Translations under genes and position numbers: made by a program
Shown here: positions 34,970 through 48,990 of the stretch, in pieces
Numbering within the stretch: the stretch's first letter is position 1
How the letters are laid out: the number at the start of each line of letters is the position of its first letter
Notes under the pieces: generated by a model
The model's input: the letters and a program-made list of their open reading frames with translations, nothing else
Database searches by the model: none
What the model was told of the DNA's origin: nothing
Source: Melanocharis versteri
Taxonomy: Eukaryota; Chordata; Aves; Passeriformes; Melanocharitidae
Assembly: GCA_013397845.1 (NCBI GenBank)
Contig: VZTG01009080.1
Coordinates: 186,001-250,000 of the forward strand
DNA: 64,000 nt
Direction: 5' to 3'

Positions 34970-37693
34970 TTGCTGCTGCAATTCTGTGCAGCTTCGAAAG
35001 ATGAAACAAGATGAAGTAAACAAGCATGAGACTTGACTTTTTTATCTCCTTTTATTTTGTGAGTGTTCACTGCATTAGAATATCCTCACCAGCAACCCTC
35101 CTGCAGTTATCAAATGTCTCAGCTTTGTTTCAGTGCTTAACCAGCTGTAAAAGATGTTTTATTGCCTTATATATTCTTCCTCCATTTAAGTAAATCACTT
35201 CAGTGTTGTATTATAGATGACTCTAAAAAGGAGATTTTTTTTTTTGTTTTCAATTATAGTGACTAGTGGCCAGGTATGCACTGAAAACCAGCATACTTGG
35301 AGCAAGCAGCAACCTGTCCTGCAGTTATTTGAGAGAGGGGGGGTCTGTACTCATTACCCCATGAGTAATGCAGCAATCCACGTGCCCTGCTGCTGAGGAC
35401 CAGCTGGCTGCTGTGTGCTATCAGAGCTGCTTGCCAGCAGGCACGGCTCATTAAGAGCCTAGTTGCAGGATATAACATCTTTGCAGTCAATTAACAATGC
35501 TGCTCTTTAAAAAGGTCCAGATCCTTCCTGATTCAGCAAAGCACTTCAATATATGTTCAAAGTTAAATGCTTGATTAAAGTTTTCTGTAATGAAGATGTG
35601 AGGTCTTGTGCTTGAGGTTAAACAGGTAGGCACATTCCCAAATCAGGGCCTGACATGTTATGGTTCTTAGAGGTTTCCAGGAATCTTGAATATCCTGAAA
35701 TACTGACTCTGCTGATTTCCAAGCTGAGTAAAACCTACAGCTGAAAAACAAAACCACACCTTGTGACAGTGAAGCATGCAGGAAAACCTTTTAAAATCTG
35801 TATCTGGTCATCACTGATGCTTGTCTTGTCAAGGAAATGCTAGCAGACTGTTTACATTTTTGTAACCTTAAAATAAATAAAAGAAATGACACAACCCTAG
35901 TCATCTAGAAATGGTGAAAAAATATATATATTTGGTAAAATGAATTTATTGTTTGAAGAAAGAAGCAATGAGAGTAATTGAATTGTTATGCACTTCCTGA
36001 CTGTAATATTTCTCACTGGACAGGGTCGTGTTTTGTAGCCTGCTTACTGTGGTCAAGTAAAATAATGAGTATTAGGAAGACTAAAATTCAAGCTTTGGTT
36101 TTAGCATTTTATGTCACAATGTCTACCACTTTCCCATGCTTATTTTCTGTTGTATGACATCTGCTCAGTTATTATAATATCCTACTGATAACTCATTGCA
36201 GTAATAGGCAAATGTGCTTGCTCTAGTTCAGTGGGTCAACAGCAGAATCAAAGATAATCTCTCACTGATTGTGAGTTATTTATAAACATAACCACCCTGC
36301 TCCTTGTGGATTGGGTCTAAGCACCTTACTATGAGATCTAGACTTGGTATTTTTTGTAATAGTATGTTGAATTGTCAGGGCTCGCTGCTTCATCTTCTGC
36401 AATGTCTCATCTTCTTATATCCCCACTAAAAAAATGCAAAGTTCCAGCTGACTGCAGTGAGTGTAGATTCAAACCTCAAATAATTTCTAGAGCTACTTGT
36501 GATTTTTGTTGAAGCACCCTATGGATGTGGATTGTTCCATAATTCCTCTTATTTACTTTGTTCTGTTAAAACAAGTTGAAGCAACTGTCCAGAACAAGTT
36601 GAAATAAGCTTTCTGGTGTGTGTAACACCTTACTTGTATGTTTTCAACTTTTGTTTTTGTCTGATTTGGATTGGAGTGGTATTCTGCTTTTAATTTATTA
36701 TTTGGACCTGAAACTTAAAATGAGAGAGCCAAAGCAAACACATGTCCTGTACTGAGACTGTCTAGAAGTAGCAGGAATTGGATCACAGCCTGTAAGGCAG
36801 GCACAGCACCTCCTGTTGAGGTATGCCATCCATGCCCATGGAGCAGGTGCTACCTGCCCTGGACACATCTGGGGCTGGGGATGATGGCTTGTGGCAGCCC
36901 AAAAGGTAAGGCAGGAGTCAGATTCTAGGGCGTCTGCCTCTGGTTTCCACTCTCAGATTCACTGGATCTGTTCATGGGTAAGACTCGAAGATTTTACAGA
37001 TTACTGTGTTTCAGATATGTGGGGGAAATTTTGGGTTTAGTTGGTGCAGTGCTTGATCACCTCAGAGATGCAGGCTCTGGAAACAGTGAAATCCAGAGAA
37101 CTGAGGCAAACTCTGCTACAAGACCAGGCCCCAAATTCCACATCCATCACAGTCCACCAGAAACCTCCATGACAGTTCAGTGACAGCCCTGCCTTTCTTT
37201 GCCTTGCCCCAAACTTCCATGTTATTTCAGATGGAGCAGTTTGGGTTTGGTGATAAATGCCTCTTTAGGTGAAAGCATTTGCAGCAAATTGTGCATCCCC
37301 TTCCAGGCACGGGGGTGAGCCTGACCTGGGAGCCTCCATCAGAAAATGGGCAAACTTTGGAACAGTTCAGACTACATGTGAACTTTGCCACTGATTAAAT
37401 GTGAATAATCCTGCTCAGGCTCTAACAGCTGAGCTGAAGCAGAGGCTTTGAAAAGAGGGAACTTGGATCACAATTTTATGGCCATCTCTAAAATATTTTA
37501 TTGCTGGTTTATGACACCAGAGTGTAAATTATAGGGCTTTAAAGAGTTGCGTTGTGAAGGTTTTATCCATTGCTTATGTACAAAACATAAATACTACTGT
37601 TTTGTTTTCAGGGACATTAAATGCATATTTTTTAAAGTGCTGTTTAGGAAGCCAAGCAGGTTAGTAAGAGGATCACCTTACTCTTTTTCTTCC
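34970..37693. other. Non-coding sequence, no gene recognised
   Basis: T-run near 35237-35248, TA repeat near 35922-35932 and a moderately GC-rich stretch at 36780-36900 without CpG. The open frames reach at most 75 codons. No family or motif was recognised. Confidence 0.6.
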
Positions 37694-37712
37694 TTTTTTT
37701 TTTTTTTTTTTT
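37694..37712 (+). repeat. Poly(T) tract
   Basis: About 19 consecutive T residues followed by AGG. With CTTTTTCTTCC upstream it mimics a splice acceptor, but no exon follows that I can recognise. On the minus strand it could be a retroposon tail without an identifiable body. Confidence 0.7.
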
Positions 37713-39553
37713 AGGCGTAGATACTGTATTTTTATGAGTTGGTACTGAGGAATTATTTTCAGTCAACTGATGTAGGTCAAACAATTGAAAAGAAGGAGAG
37801 GGGAGTAAGCGTGTGTTGTATGTTTGCAAATACCACTACAATGGAAATAGTGTGTGTAACACCGTGTGGATCAGAGAAGAAATGTCTTCTGTTACATGAA
37901 CTGATGCAGAAAAATATCTTTTGGAAGCACAAGCCATTTCTCAGGTCTGAAACAAACCTTATATAGTTTGTGTGTAGATAGAATCAGTTTATACTGTGTG
38001 CATACACGTAAATACAGGTCTACAAAAATGCAGTTCTGTAGATGCAACAATAGGTACCATATTGTCTCACTTGTATTGAAACTGTATGGCCATGTTATCC
38101 ATTTTCAGAAGAGAAATTGTACTAAATGAAAATGTTTAATTTCCTACTGCATTTTTAAAGCTAACTTAAAGCTGTGTAATTCAAGAAATGTGTTGTATTT
38201 TGGAGTCCAGAGTTTAAAGATCAATTACTTTTGGATGTGACTTCATCAAGATTCATCAGTAGCTTACTCTGGCCTTTATCTCTCGGGGCTTATATCCAGT
38301 ATTCCTTCAGATTTTGCTCCATCCCATGTCAAGATGAGTCACTGTTATTTCCTTCCACTGTCTCATGCTGAGTGACCATGGGCAGAAAAAATGTTTTCAT
38401 CTGCTCCTTGTAGTTAATGTTCTTGTTCCAGTAGACTCATTCAGCTAAATTTTTCAAAAGTTATGAAACAGTTATGTCTGTGAACTCGATGTTATTCTCC
38501 TATGCCCAACCCTGGCACCAATTTCCTTTCCAGGCTCTGGGAAAAATGCTGGTTGTTATCTATTGGAATGAAACTGAGGTGTCATTCTCCTGTTCTCAAA
38601 GACTGGAAGGACTGGGAGGGGAAGTGAGTAGCCACAGTGGTGTGAAATACCTGTTTTTAACAGTTCTAAATTATTACTGTTCAAATCTCTTGTATGTAAT
38701 GTCTCTATTCTCTCAGGAGATTCAGAGGGATCACTCTTGACTGGGTGTCAAGGCCAATACTGCTGTACAGCCATTGTTCTCAGCAACATCCTCAGTGTCC
38801 TGGTGGTGGGGTGTCTTGGAACTGTGCAGATCAAGCTTCACACTACCTCTGCACTTCAGCCTCTTTGTGCTGTAAGTACACTAAATAATGTTGTGGCCAC
38901 TTGGCATGTCCAAGTCAGTTAACTGGGAGTGCTTTGACTTAACATCTGGAAAACTTACCGTGATTTCGATGATTTTATGCTTTTTAGGTGGATGAAACTA
39001 TGTACCTGCCTCAAATAGATATGGAAGGTGCTTTTATATTGATTTATTAGTCCCGGTAATAACCATAAGTTTCCTATGATTGTAGGGTGAATGGGTATTT
39101 TTTCCTGTAGTGCATTACAAGCATGCTGTAAACAACACAAAGGCTATATTTTACAGGCAGCATCTGATAAAATAATTCTGTTGCTGCTGTTCCTAACAAG
39201 AGGAGGAGGAGTGCTTTTAGTTATTTTGAATCTTTAGTATCTCTAGTGGTAACTCTGAGTATATAGAGAGGAGTGTGGAAACAACCGTATGTGTAGAGGT
39301 GTTTATTTTCCAGCTGTGAGAAAGACGTGTCTGCAACCTAACTGTACTTGCTTCAGCTGAAATAAACACTTTTGGGAAGAATTTGGCTGAATGGTTATTT
39401 TTGGTCTGGCAAAGGGGAAACCAACTGAGTGACTGTTATTACTCTGATGCCAATTACTGGAACCAACCAGCTTAGGGGCAATTTGCTGACTTTGTTTAAA
39501 AACAAAACTGGTCTTTCTGGGTCCAACTGTGAGTTAGAAAGGGAGGAGCTCTA
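37713..39553. other. Non-coding sequence, no gene recognised
   Basis: Contains plus-strand chance frames of 61-88 codons at 37739-38922. None has a recognisable motif, and no repeat family was seen. Confidence 0.6.
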
Positions 39554-39635
39554 AACCACTTCTTTCTTTTCTTTCTTCTTTTTTTTTTTTTGTTTTTCCT
39601 TTTAAAAAATAAGTTTAATTTATTTTTTTTAAAAA
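39554..39635. repeat. Pyrimidine-rich then A/T-rich low-complexity tract
   Basis: T/C-only sequence with a run of 12 T residues, followed by alternating A- and T-runs. Minus-strand frames crossing it are Lys-rich artefacts of the repeat. A similar T-rich stretch occurs at about 39810-39830. Confidence 0.75.
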
Positions 39636-42043
39636 GTTTCCTAGCTGAAAACATTATCTGAACTCCACATGGTGTGGGATTTAGGGAATTAACAGGATGA
39701 TTCAGACATACAATCCTCACATTCATTCCCACTCCTGAGAACTTTCCTTAAGGAATAAAATTTCTTTCCTGCACTTGGTCGGAAACAAAACAAAATCAAA
39801 CCCTTCTCTCCTTTTTTTATTTTTTTTTTCTGACTGGAAAATAACACAACTAATAAACCTAACATTAAGCTCCAGCACATGCTGTAGGCCAGTATAATCT
39901 CAGGATATGAGTGGTGTGATTTTAGCAGGCATTTGCAGCACTCCTCCCTGTGAACTCTTGGCTGATGCGTTGTCCCTTCACTGCTTCCCTTTCCTCTCCC
40001 CTGCTCCGTATGGAGACATGTGCCAGCACGGGCTAAAAGGTGGTTCAGAGTGTTGTCTTTTCATTTTTTGTCCTTAGGGAGTGGGACAGAAAGCGCTGAG
40101 AGTGCTGCCTTGTGTATTGGTTTGCATCTCTGTGAGAAGACGGCAATGCCTGAGCTCTGACCTTGGGAATGAGAAAGTTGTGATCTTGCAGACCCACTGT
40201 TCTCTTGATGTAACTCTGGTTTCCTTTTCCTATATGTGAGTGTGGGGGGAAGGTCACATAAGCTGCAGTGAATCTCTGTAGCATGGATTCAGAGTACCCA
40301 GATTGTGCAAAATTCCCAAGGTGCGCACCAGAAGAATTTTATGATGGATTGGTTTCCCACTCTTTCCCCTTTTGTTGCTTCTTATCAAAACCAAACAAAC
40401 TCAAACAAAAGATATCCTTTCATTTAAGCAGGAAATAAAGGAAGCTAGTGAAACTTGGTGCTTGTCCATGCTGCAGTTTAGTTTAAATGCCCACAGGCAC
40501 CCATATTTTCTTACTTTGTCCTTCACGGGATTGCTTTCCTTAGTGCTCCTTGTGCAGATTTGTTTTAAAAATTCCTCTGCCATAACATTTAATATTTTTT
40601 AAATTTACAGTCAGAATTTTCTTCCACCTTGATCATTCTTCCTCAGTACCCAGAAATTTCTTTTTCCATTCCCTTGGTCCCCATTTCGTTCTTTGATTCA
40701 GGAAAATTCTCTTAGCTTGCTCCTGTATGTTCTGGCCCACAGTTGAATAAAATAGTACCAAACTTACCTGGTGATTTTCTTTTATAATATATTTATATTT
40801 TTTACTCCTCATATTTTTGTTTCATTATTTTTATTGCTGGCCTTCCCTGCCAAATTGAGGCCTTCTTGGTGGATCTGTCTGACCTCTATCTCTGTTTATA
40901 GAGTCTCCATGGGCTGCTTCTAAAATTCATCTGAGTTCATTTGATTGTTTCAAGCTTCTCTGCACTTCCAGTCCTATTTCACACCTGCTTTTCTTACAGT
41001 GTCTTCAGTTTGGGGTAGCAAGAGAAATTTACTGAATACCTTGCAGCCTTTTCTGTCTCGCTGTCACAATCCCAGGCAATGAGATCAGCAGCTGCATTAC
41101 CTACTGCATTCTAGAGACAAATCCAGCCTGAGAGAAGGAGCAGAGGGGCTGCCCGCGGTATATTGCCTTTCCCCACATCGCTGATTCCCATTTTGCTGTA
41201 CCAGATGCTGCCCACACCCTTGTCTCTGAGGTGTTTCTGTAGTCCTGTGTCTCTCCTACCTTTCCTAGCTGATGTTGCGCCAGTGTTTAAACCCATATCC
41301 ACCTGTGTTTTTATTACACACAGAGATGGAAACTCTGCCCAATCATTCTTTTTCATTCTTCAGCTTCCTTTTGTTTTGTCTTAAGTATGTTCAAGGGGGA
41401 AACAGGAGGAGGGATGGAAAAGGAAGGGTTCGGTCTAGACTTCCAAAGCAATTTCCTTTTCCCTACAGAGCACAGCTCATTTCCTTCCAGAGCGATGTGG
41501 CTGGGAAGTTGCACATTTCTTCTCAGCACTGACTTTCCTGAAATTTGTTGAGTCAAAGCACAGCTACTAGGCAGGATCCAGAGGACCATAAACAGGAGTG
41601 TGTGAGTGTATTTCTCGCTGCCAAACAGCAGAATAAACAGAGATTAATATAGAAAGGAGAGGGCAGTCTAGATAAGCAATCACAGTGTGGAAATGTTGAA
41701 AAAAAAAATAGACAAATATCTATAGACACACCTGCACTTGGGCGTTTCTGCACCATGGGGCCTCACAGGGCTTATTTTTGCCATAAATGTCTCAAGGACA
41801 GACAACTGAGCAATGTGGAAGTTGATGATTTTCCTTAAGGGTTATTTACAAGGTCTTGCCTTTGGGAAAAAAAAAAAAGGTAATGGTTTATTGTTGAAAA
41901 TTTAACTCTTTATACATTGCATTTAGCTCAATACAGGAGAGTTCTTGTTCTTTAAAATGTACTTATATTTGCTGGTTTTTAATAGTATGCCATTTAGTAC
42001 TTTGGCATCCACTCTTACCAGGTTTCTGTGTTTGCTTTAAATC
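39636..42043. other. Non-coding sequence, no gene recognised
   Basis: Chance frames of 60-86 codons appear on both strands at 40045-41756. An A-run lies at about 41866-41877. The stretch at 41120-41350 is open on both strands because of composition and carries no recognised domain. Confidence 0.55.
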
Positions 42044-42061
42044 AAACCAATGAATTGGTTT
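42044..42061. repeat. Inverted CCAAT pair, 8-bp arms and 2-base loop
   Basis: AAACCAAT at 42044-42051, GA, then ATTGGTTT at 42054-42061. This places two CCAAT motifs head to head. It may be chance; NF-Y binding is only a consensus-level possibility. Confidence 0.4.
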
Positions 42062-45000
42062 AAGTCAAATTAAAACCAGTCTGAAAGAGAAGCATAGTCA
42101 TGACTGAGCAATTTGCCTCCTCCAGAAAGTTCAAGATACTCTGTGCTTAAATTTTTTCAAATTAATTAAATTCAGTTTGGAAAGGAAATGCTTTGGAAAA
42201 AAAGAAAAAAAAAAAAAAGATGAGATCATAATCTGTCAACTCCATGGAGTTTGTAATTTAGTTGGTGCCTTTATGTATTTGTTTACTTAAAAGGTGAGAT
42301 TTCTGCTGTGTTGAGAGTGTTTGGAGACATGAACAGGAAGGTGAGCTGGAATCTGACTATGTGTTTGATGTAAGATAATTATTTCATCCATTCCATTTGG
42401 TTTTTGCTTAGCAATACAATTCACCTAGTGTTTATTGTCCTGCCACCAGTAATTACAGATTAGTGTCTGAATAGCTGATACTTATTTCTGAGTCTGAAAA
42501 AGCTTGTAACTGATTTATTGTGTTAATTGTCAGAAAATGCACAATGAAACTTTAGAGAAGTAATTCCAAAGGACTAGGTATTGCAGTTACGCAAGAACTT
42601 GAGTTGGTTGATTTCTTTTTTTTCAGTAGATGAATAGATGAGGAAACTGCCTTTGCATTTTATCTCAAAAACAAAAGTTCAGCAAATGATAGGCAGAGGA
42701 GCTTTAAAAGATCTCTTGCTTCTCAGACCCTTTGCTTTGAATTCCCAACTGCAGAAAACCCTTCTGCTATTAGCCACAAGGTGAAACACCACAGTGTTTG
42801 CTACTCTGCAGCTTAATGACATTTTTCCATGCAAAGGAAAACACCTGGCTTAGGACCAGGTTGTGTAGGGCTGGGCATCCTGGGGGCACTGGTTACTGCA
42901 TCCACTCAATCATCCTTCACTCGGTAGTGCCAGCATATTGTGGCCTCATAATTCGGAATTGCTGTACGGCATGGGAGATTTTATAAGGGCAAGAAAAAGA
43001 CAATGCAATGTAATGCAAAGACCTTTCTGTGGAGCTTGCACTGCAAATTATAGAACTCTTCTGTGAGGCTAAAGGATGCTTCTTTTTGCTTGCTTCAGTC
43101 GATCTGCAGGAGGCCAGGCTTGTACAACTTTTCCATTTACAGAGGTACCTCTGCAGTGTAAAGATGTGTAGCTGGTAGCCGAAGGTCCTTGAATTAGTTA
43201 TAACTTGCTGTAATTCATCCAGCTGTGTTGGACTGGTTGGCTCAAGCTTTCAACAGCTGTAGTTAGCAGAGAAATTTCTGCTCTGTTAAAGGGAGTTCTG
43301 GCAGTCCCAGGTATTCAAGATGAAATGGAGGTGGGGAAAAAAGATGGTTATGACATTCTACTGATATTGTCTGCCATTGAGGAATCACAGTGGGCCTTTT
43401 TATTATTCCTGAAATGTGTAGCTCTTTGTGGCTTGGACTTTTTTTTAATATTTTGACATGTTTGCTGTCTTTTGTCAGTTCTAAGCCTGCATTTATTAGA
43501 TCATCTGAGGGTGAGAGGCAAAGGTGCTACTGTCTTAGGGGGAGAATGGATACACGACAAATACAAATGATTTAGAAAATGCTACTTTTGTAGATATGAT
43601 TGTGACATTATGCACTCTGATCAAGAGAAGAAACTGCAATAGTAGGTAATGTTTTTACCCTGCCAGAAAAAAGACAGGGCAGTATCTCAAACTTCTGAGT
43701 AATTTTTCATCTCATTTTTCCAAATATGCACTCTAGTGGTACTTGGGATAGCAGGGGGAGGATGACTTTTCAGGCAGAAATTGAGGTTGGATGTGTTTGC
43801 ACATGTAGATGCTCAGTGTTGCACAAAGCAGGGCAGTTCCAGAGAAAAAAGCAGTTGTGTTCCTGGAAAGCCAGAATTTGAAGCAGTGCTGTGTTAAGTG
43901 CCAAATGAGGCAGATCAAAATGCACAGAGGCAGAGATGGAAATTAAAAGAAGGAAAAAAGCAGAGTATCCAGCTTTGTTGCCTACCACCTGGAAGGATTG
44001 CAGAGCTTGTGTTGTGTCCCAGGGTCAGTTAGTGGCATGTTGTATGACCTTAATAAAGAAACTGCATCTCAAAGTTCCCGAGGTCTTCCATTTGTAAAAT
44101 GAGAACAATAAGCAAGATGCCCTGAGTTCTGTGAATAAAAAGGTGCTGTATAAAATTGTTTTAGTACTGCTAGTGATCATAATAATATATATGATAATAA
44201 TTGATTTGTTCTCTACATAATTTTAATTCAGACAGAATTATGTCTATTTTTCTGTGAACAGTGCTATGATGCATAAAGTTGTAAAGATACAAAATTGCAA
44301 TTTCTCTGAAGGTATTGCATAGGCACAACCTGTAAATATTCTGGAGTTCCTTGCTTTGTTCTAGTGTGTAACATAGCCCATAGCAGTAAAGTATTTTCAG
44401 ATCAATGCTTTTCAGCAGAAATGTTTAGCACTTTCCCAGGAAATGATCAACAAATAAAACACTCTGAGAAAGGAAGCTGGCATTTACTTTCTGTTTTCGA
44501 AGGTGGCTTGTATTTTGCAAAACAAGATGGAAGGATCTCCCATAGCATTAGTGTCTAAAGAACAGTGTGTCTTGCACTGAACTAACAGTGGTGGAATATA
44601 ATCGATAAGAAGAATTACATTTCTTATTTGTACCTTTGCATCTCAATTATTGGTGTTGTAGCTGACTCTGAGACATAAAGGGCATAAGAATGCATGGCCA
44701 TCTCTTGGCATCAGAAGTGACAGTGCTTAGGTTTTATCTCTATACTAGTAATGTCTTTCCTGTCACTGTCTCCTTTTCAATTTCATTGGCCCAAATAAAA
44801 TGAAGTGCATTCATTTTGAAATACTTAAGTGTGGTCTTAGAAGTCTCTAGATTTGGGAAAAAAACATAGCTGGCTTGTTTAATGAACAATCCTTTGTTGC
44901 AATTCCTAATTTCAAAACCTGTCTTCTTTCAGCACTGTCGGTGAGTTCAAAGGGGCCGAACTTGGGCAGAAAACTGTGATGCTCAGTGGAACTGGAAATG

Positions 45001-47883
45001 CACATGTAAATTATATTTCTGGCTAGCGCTATTTTTTCCCTATTTGGTACAAATGTGATGAATACCCACCATCACTGAGCTGGTTGGAAGCAAGCAAAAT
45101 AAAAAGGTTACACCACAGACAGAGGTTTTCTATGTGAAGGAAGCCTTGGGGTTTCCTAAACCCTTGGAGGAGGAGTATTTTCTTCCTCAAAATCAGGATG
45201 TAAATGAAGACTTACTGGGCTCTGTATCCCTTGACTCTTGCTAACTTAACCTAAGCATTTAAGAGGTGCTACAGAAATAAGTGTGACCAGAGAACCACAA
45301 TGCTTCTCAGAAAGTAGCTTTTTTGAGACGTGACACTGTCCACTTTGTGTCACCCTGGGAGCCCTGCTAAAGCAGGGAAGAGTGAATCCCTCCATCACAA
45401 ATACATAAAATGGGCTGAGGGAGGATTATAAAGGTATGTCTTCTGCATCACTAAATTCTTTTCCTCTTTCCTACCCATTGACTTTGTATCAGAAACATTG
45501 CTGGAAATACATCTGGGAAATTAGCAGAATGTTTGTTTTACTTCTTTTCAAAGTGTTTTCATGGTTTTAGGTGAATGTTTGACTTATGTTCATTGGCCCT
45601 TGCACAAGAGACTGAAAGCTATTTCCTTTTTCCTTAATTAGAGCATGTGGAATATCGGATTTCTGAGCAGTGAATTTCCTTTCAGGAGATAGGTGAGCAT
45701 ATGTGGTAGAAGTGGTTGTTTTTGTAAACTTGAGAAGTTGGTCCTTCTGTACTTTATAGATACTTCCATAAGCCAAACTTCTACTTTTCATACAGAAAGA
45801 AGTGCATTTTTTTTTTCATCCCCACCTCCCCTTTTTTATTTTTGGCATTAAATAAAGAAGTGGGAAGCTAGAAATATCTGAGGGAATTTCTAGGAGGGTG
45901 GCCATAGGAGTGTGGTAGCAAATGTGGTGAAGGCAACAGCCCAACCCTGTTTGTGTGCGTAACTTGATTTTGAGTCTGCAGAGCTGGTGCTGGTGAGAAA
46001 GGGGGAAAATAAAATTAAAATGGAGAGATTGTGTGCTCTTTTTTAAGGTCATGTATTTTTATATCTGCTGGCTTGTCTGTGTGGGTGGGCAGGTATGAGT
46101 CTTGGTCTGTCTCCTTGTGCAATGCCAGAGGGAAGTTCAGGTCAGTGTGGTGCCAGGGCCAGCCCACATCCTCCACCCACACAGGCCCGTGAACAGTTGC
46201 ACACATCAACCAGGGAAAACCCTCAGCCCCTGGCACCCTTGGAGCAGGTGTGTGAGCTCACAGTGACATCAGATGACTGTCACATTGCCATGGGGCAACC
46301 ACTGATGCTTGGCCCATGTTCTGTGTACATCACATCTACCTCCTGAGATAAATCACAGTCTGTGGTGCAGCTCCAACACTCAGACCACCTATAACCATCC
46401 TTTGCTCTCACAGGTGCTTTGGGGTAGAACAGATGGAAAGAAGAATGAAGAGAATAATTTTGCAAAACATTGCAGATCTCCATGTAATACTGCCTGCAAA
46501 ATGTCATGCTCTTTAAGGTGTCAACCAGTTATAAACAGGGGGAGATAGGGAAAACTGGGGCTGTGTCCAGCCAAAAGCAGAGTTGGCTGGATCAGTCATG
46601 ACCCAAACTTTGGAGAGTTTTTGAAGCACAGACAGCTGCTATGCTGCGAAGGAAAGTTCTTGCAAAGCTACTGTTTTCATGTCCATTTAATGCTGGCTTT
46701 TTTTAAGCACCAATATTGCCACTTGTTTTCGTTCCTTAAAAGGTGAACCCTGAATAAATGCAGACTAACCGTACCCAGCCCTCTTTATTTTGGTGTCTCA
46801 ATGTTTTGTGGTATACCAACACCTGCCTATAAATAAACTGACTGTATGTAGTGAAAATACTCTGCACTTTACTCTGCGTCCAGGTGAGTATGGAAGGGCA
46901 TCACTGGCTTAATTTGCCCCTGGGAATTTGGTAGAGTGTCTCTGGGTTGTATGAGCACACATGAGAGAAGAATTCAGTGTCAGCTTCTGGTGATTTATAT
47001 AGGATATCCGTGTACCTAGCCCTCACTTTGCTAAGTAGATGTAGTATATTGGATCGAATTATTGTAACATATGCCAGTGGGCAGAGGAGGAGATCCAAGG
47101 ACTGTGGCGATGGTAGATGGGCGGTCCTGGGCATGCTCTTAAGGCTTTTGGCAGAGTGATGTCTCCATTATTTGTGGGTGGGATCTCAAAAGTTTAATAT
47201 CTCCAGAAATTAAGTTTAAGATGTGTTTCAACCTGCCTGTAGCTGTCCACCCTCTCAGAGCCTGGAGGACAAGGATGCGTGTGTACCATCCCTCTAGCTG
47301 CAATCTAAACCTTGCTTATGAACAAGTGTATGAAGAAACTCAGAGAATCTAAATTAAAGGGCTTATTCAAATATTTTATCTTTACATGTAAACAAGAGAT
47401 AGCGGGATTTTAAGAAGGAGTGGTGTTAATCTCTATAGCAATCCTTTCTAAGGAAAAAAAAAAAGCACTTTTTCATCCATTAAAATCCTGTAGCCTTCCT
47501 GATTAAGTGTATTCACAGACGTACAAAATTACAGGGTAAGGGCGTGCTTGGGAACAAATTCCCCCTGTATTGCCATGCCAACAGTGTTCATGCTGTTCCA
47601 TTTCACCAACAGGCGTAGATGCCTAGACCCGTAGAAGGAGGTGGCTTCAGTTCTGCTGTGCAGAGTTGTTAGATGCAGTAGAGCAGTTCTGACTTCTACA
47701 ACGTATTTCCAGCTTTGAAACACTGTTTTATTTAGCAATGAAATGTAATGATTTAGCAAGCATATGATTAAGTATTGCCGTGAGTGTAGCTTACATAGAT
47801 AACGAGACCATCTTCAACTATGTTACATAAATTTTGGTTGGTGTGACATCTGTGAAAGGGGTCTAAGTCTTTCTGGCTTAGGA
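42062..47883. other. Non-coding sequence, no gene recognised
   Basis: An A-rich tract (one long run plus a shorter one) lies at 42199-42217, an AT-rich stretch at about 44180-44210 and a T-run near 45807-45816. Open frames are 60-83 codons on both strands, denser at 46095-46550 where GC is higher. None was recognised. No CR1 remnants were seen in this nearly 6-kb stretch. Confidence 0.55.
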
Positions 47884-47928
47884 TCTGAACTCACCTGAAC
47901 TCATCTGAACAGTTCTCACTGAACTGTT
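47884..47928 (+). repeat. Three-copy CTGAACTCAY tandem running into an inverted repeat
   Basis: CTGAACTCAC, CTGAACTCAT and CTGAAC are in tandem from 47884. The last unit runs into AACAGTTC at 47908-47915, a five-base loop and GAACTGTT at 47921-47928. The arms resemble steroid-receptor half-sites but the spacing does not match a consensus glucocorticoid response element. A local duplication is the simplest reading. Confidence 0.5.
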
Positions 47929-48990
47929 GAGAAGAATCTCCCTGTAGAGAGAAGTCTCCTCTTCCCCCACTCTTTTATTTTTCTTTTCTGCCAATAACCT
48001 CTCTTGAAAACAAACTCCTAGACCAGCTGCTTCAGTGTCATGTTTTGTTTCCTTTCCTATAAAAGCTGTTCCGTGCTTGTTTCACCCTCAAGAGCCACAT
48101 GGGTAGTGGTGGCTCTGCTTTAATGTACAGGAACTGCTTCCATGCAGTCGGGTAACATTGCATGGATGTTGACTGACAGGCTGAAGCACAGGAGAACGAT
48201 CATGCAATGGTCAAAAAACAGATGCAGCATGCTTGGCTTTACCAGCTCCGGTTTGCTACTTTACCATAGAAATGAGCTCACTCTCCTAATCAAGTTTTCA
48301 CAGGGTAAGGGTAGAACAGGCTGGTACAGATGGTGGAAGAAATCAAGGGGGACAGGGAGAGAGGGAGAAGAAAAGAAAAAAAGAAGGAAAATATTTGTCA
48401 AGCTTGATAGTGTTAATGAAAACATAAAGAAAGAAAGGAGGAAAGCAATGTTTGGAGAGCAAAGAATGACCTGACAAATGTGACCTCTGTTTTTCCCAAG
48501 GGCTTCTGACTTTGAAACCAAAGCTGCCTTTAATGTTCACCAGGTGCCATCAGGGTGTTTTGATTGCCTTTATGGAAGGGAATTAGCCTCATGGCTTCAG
48601 CATCTGCACTTCAGTGAACTTCAGGAACAGGGTGTATTCTTGTTCAGATCATAACCCTTAAAGTTCAAAGGCCATGAGCAGCTCAATAATTAATTCTATT
48701 ACTTCCACAGGAGGCAATGAACACAGACCTATACTTCACAGTGGTTTTATCACAGGAGTCTTTCCAGTCCCTGCTCAAACATATTTTGCCTGAGCATCTC
48801 TGAACAGCCGACCGGAGGAACTGGAGAGCAGGGCAGACACAGCACAGAAGCAAAGCTGGCAGTAGGATTATTCCTCATGCTAAAATAATACTCTGAAGTT
48901 TGTATTTTGTCATATGAGATTATAGTTCAATTTCTTGGAAGAAGTAAGATGCTGTTTTGCTGAAGATATATGGCTCTCTGTCCTCTGTTG
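47929..48990. other. Non-coding sequence, no gene recognised
   Basis: A purine-rich tract at about 48335-48390 (GA, GGA and AAG runs) gives Lys/Arg/Glu-rich frames on the plus strand, including the 110-codon frame at 48142-48474. These are composition artefacts. Nothing else was recognised. Confidence 0.55.

Noticed and set aside
36465..36480. T-loop-like GATTCAAAC suggesting a tRNA
   Set aside because: No acceptor stem, D-arm or A-box at the expected upstream distance.
48142..48474. 110-codon Lys/Arg/Glu-rich plus-strand frame
   Set aside because: Produced by a purine-rich low-complexity tract.
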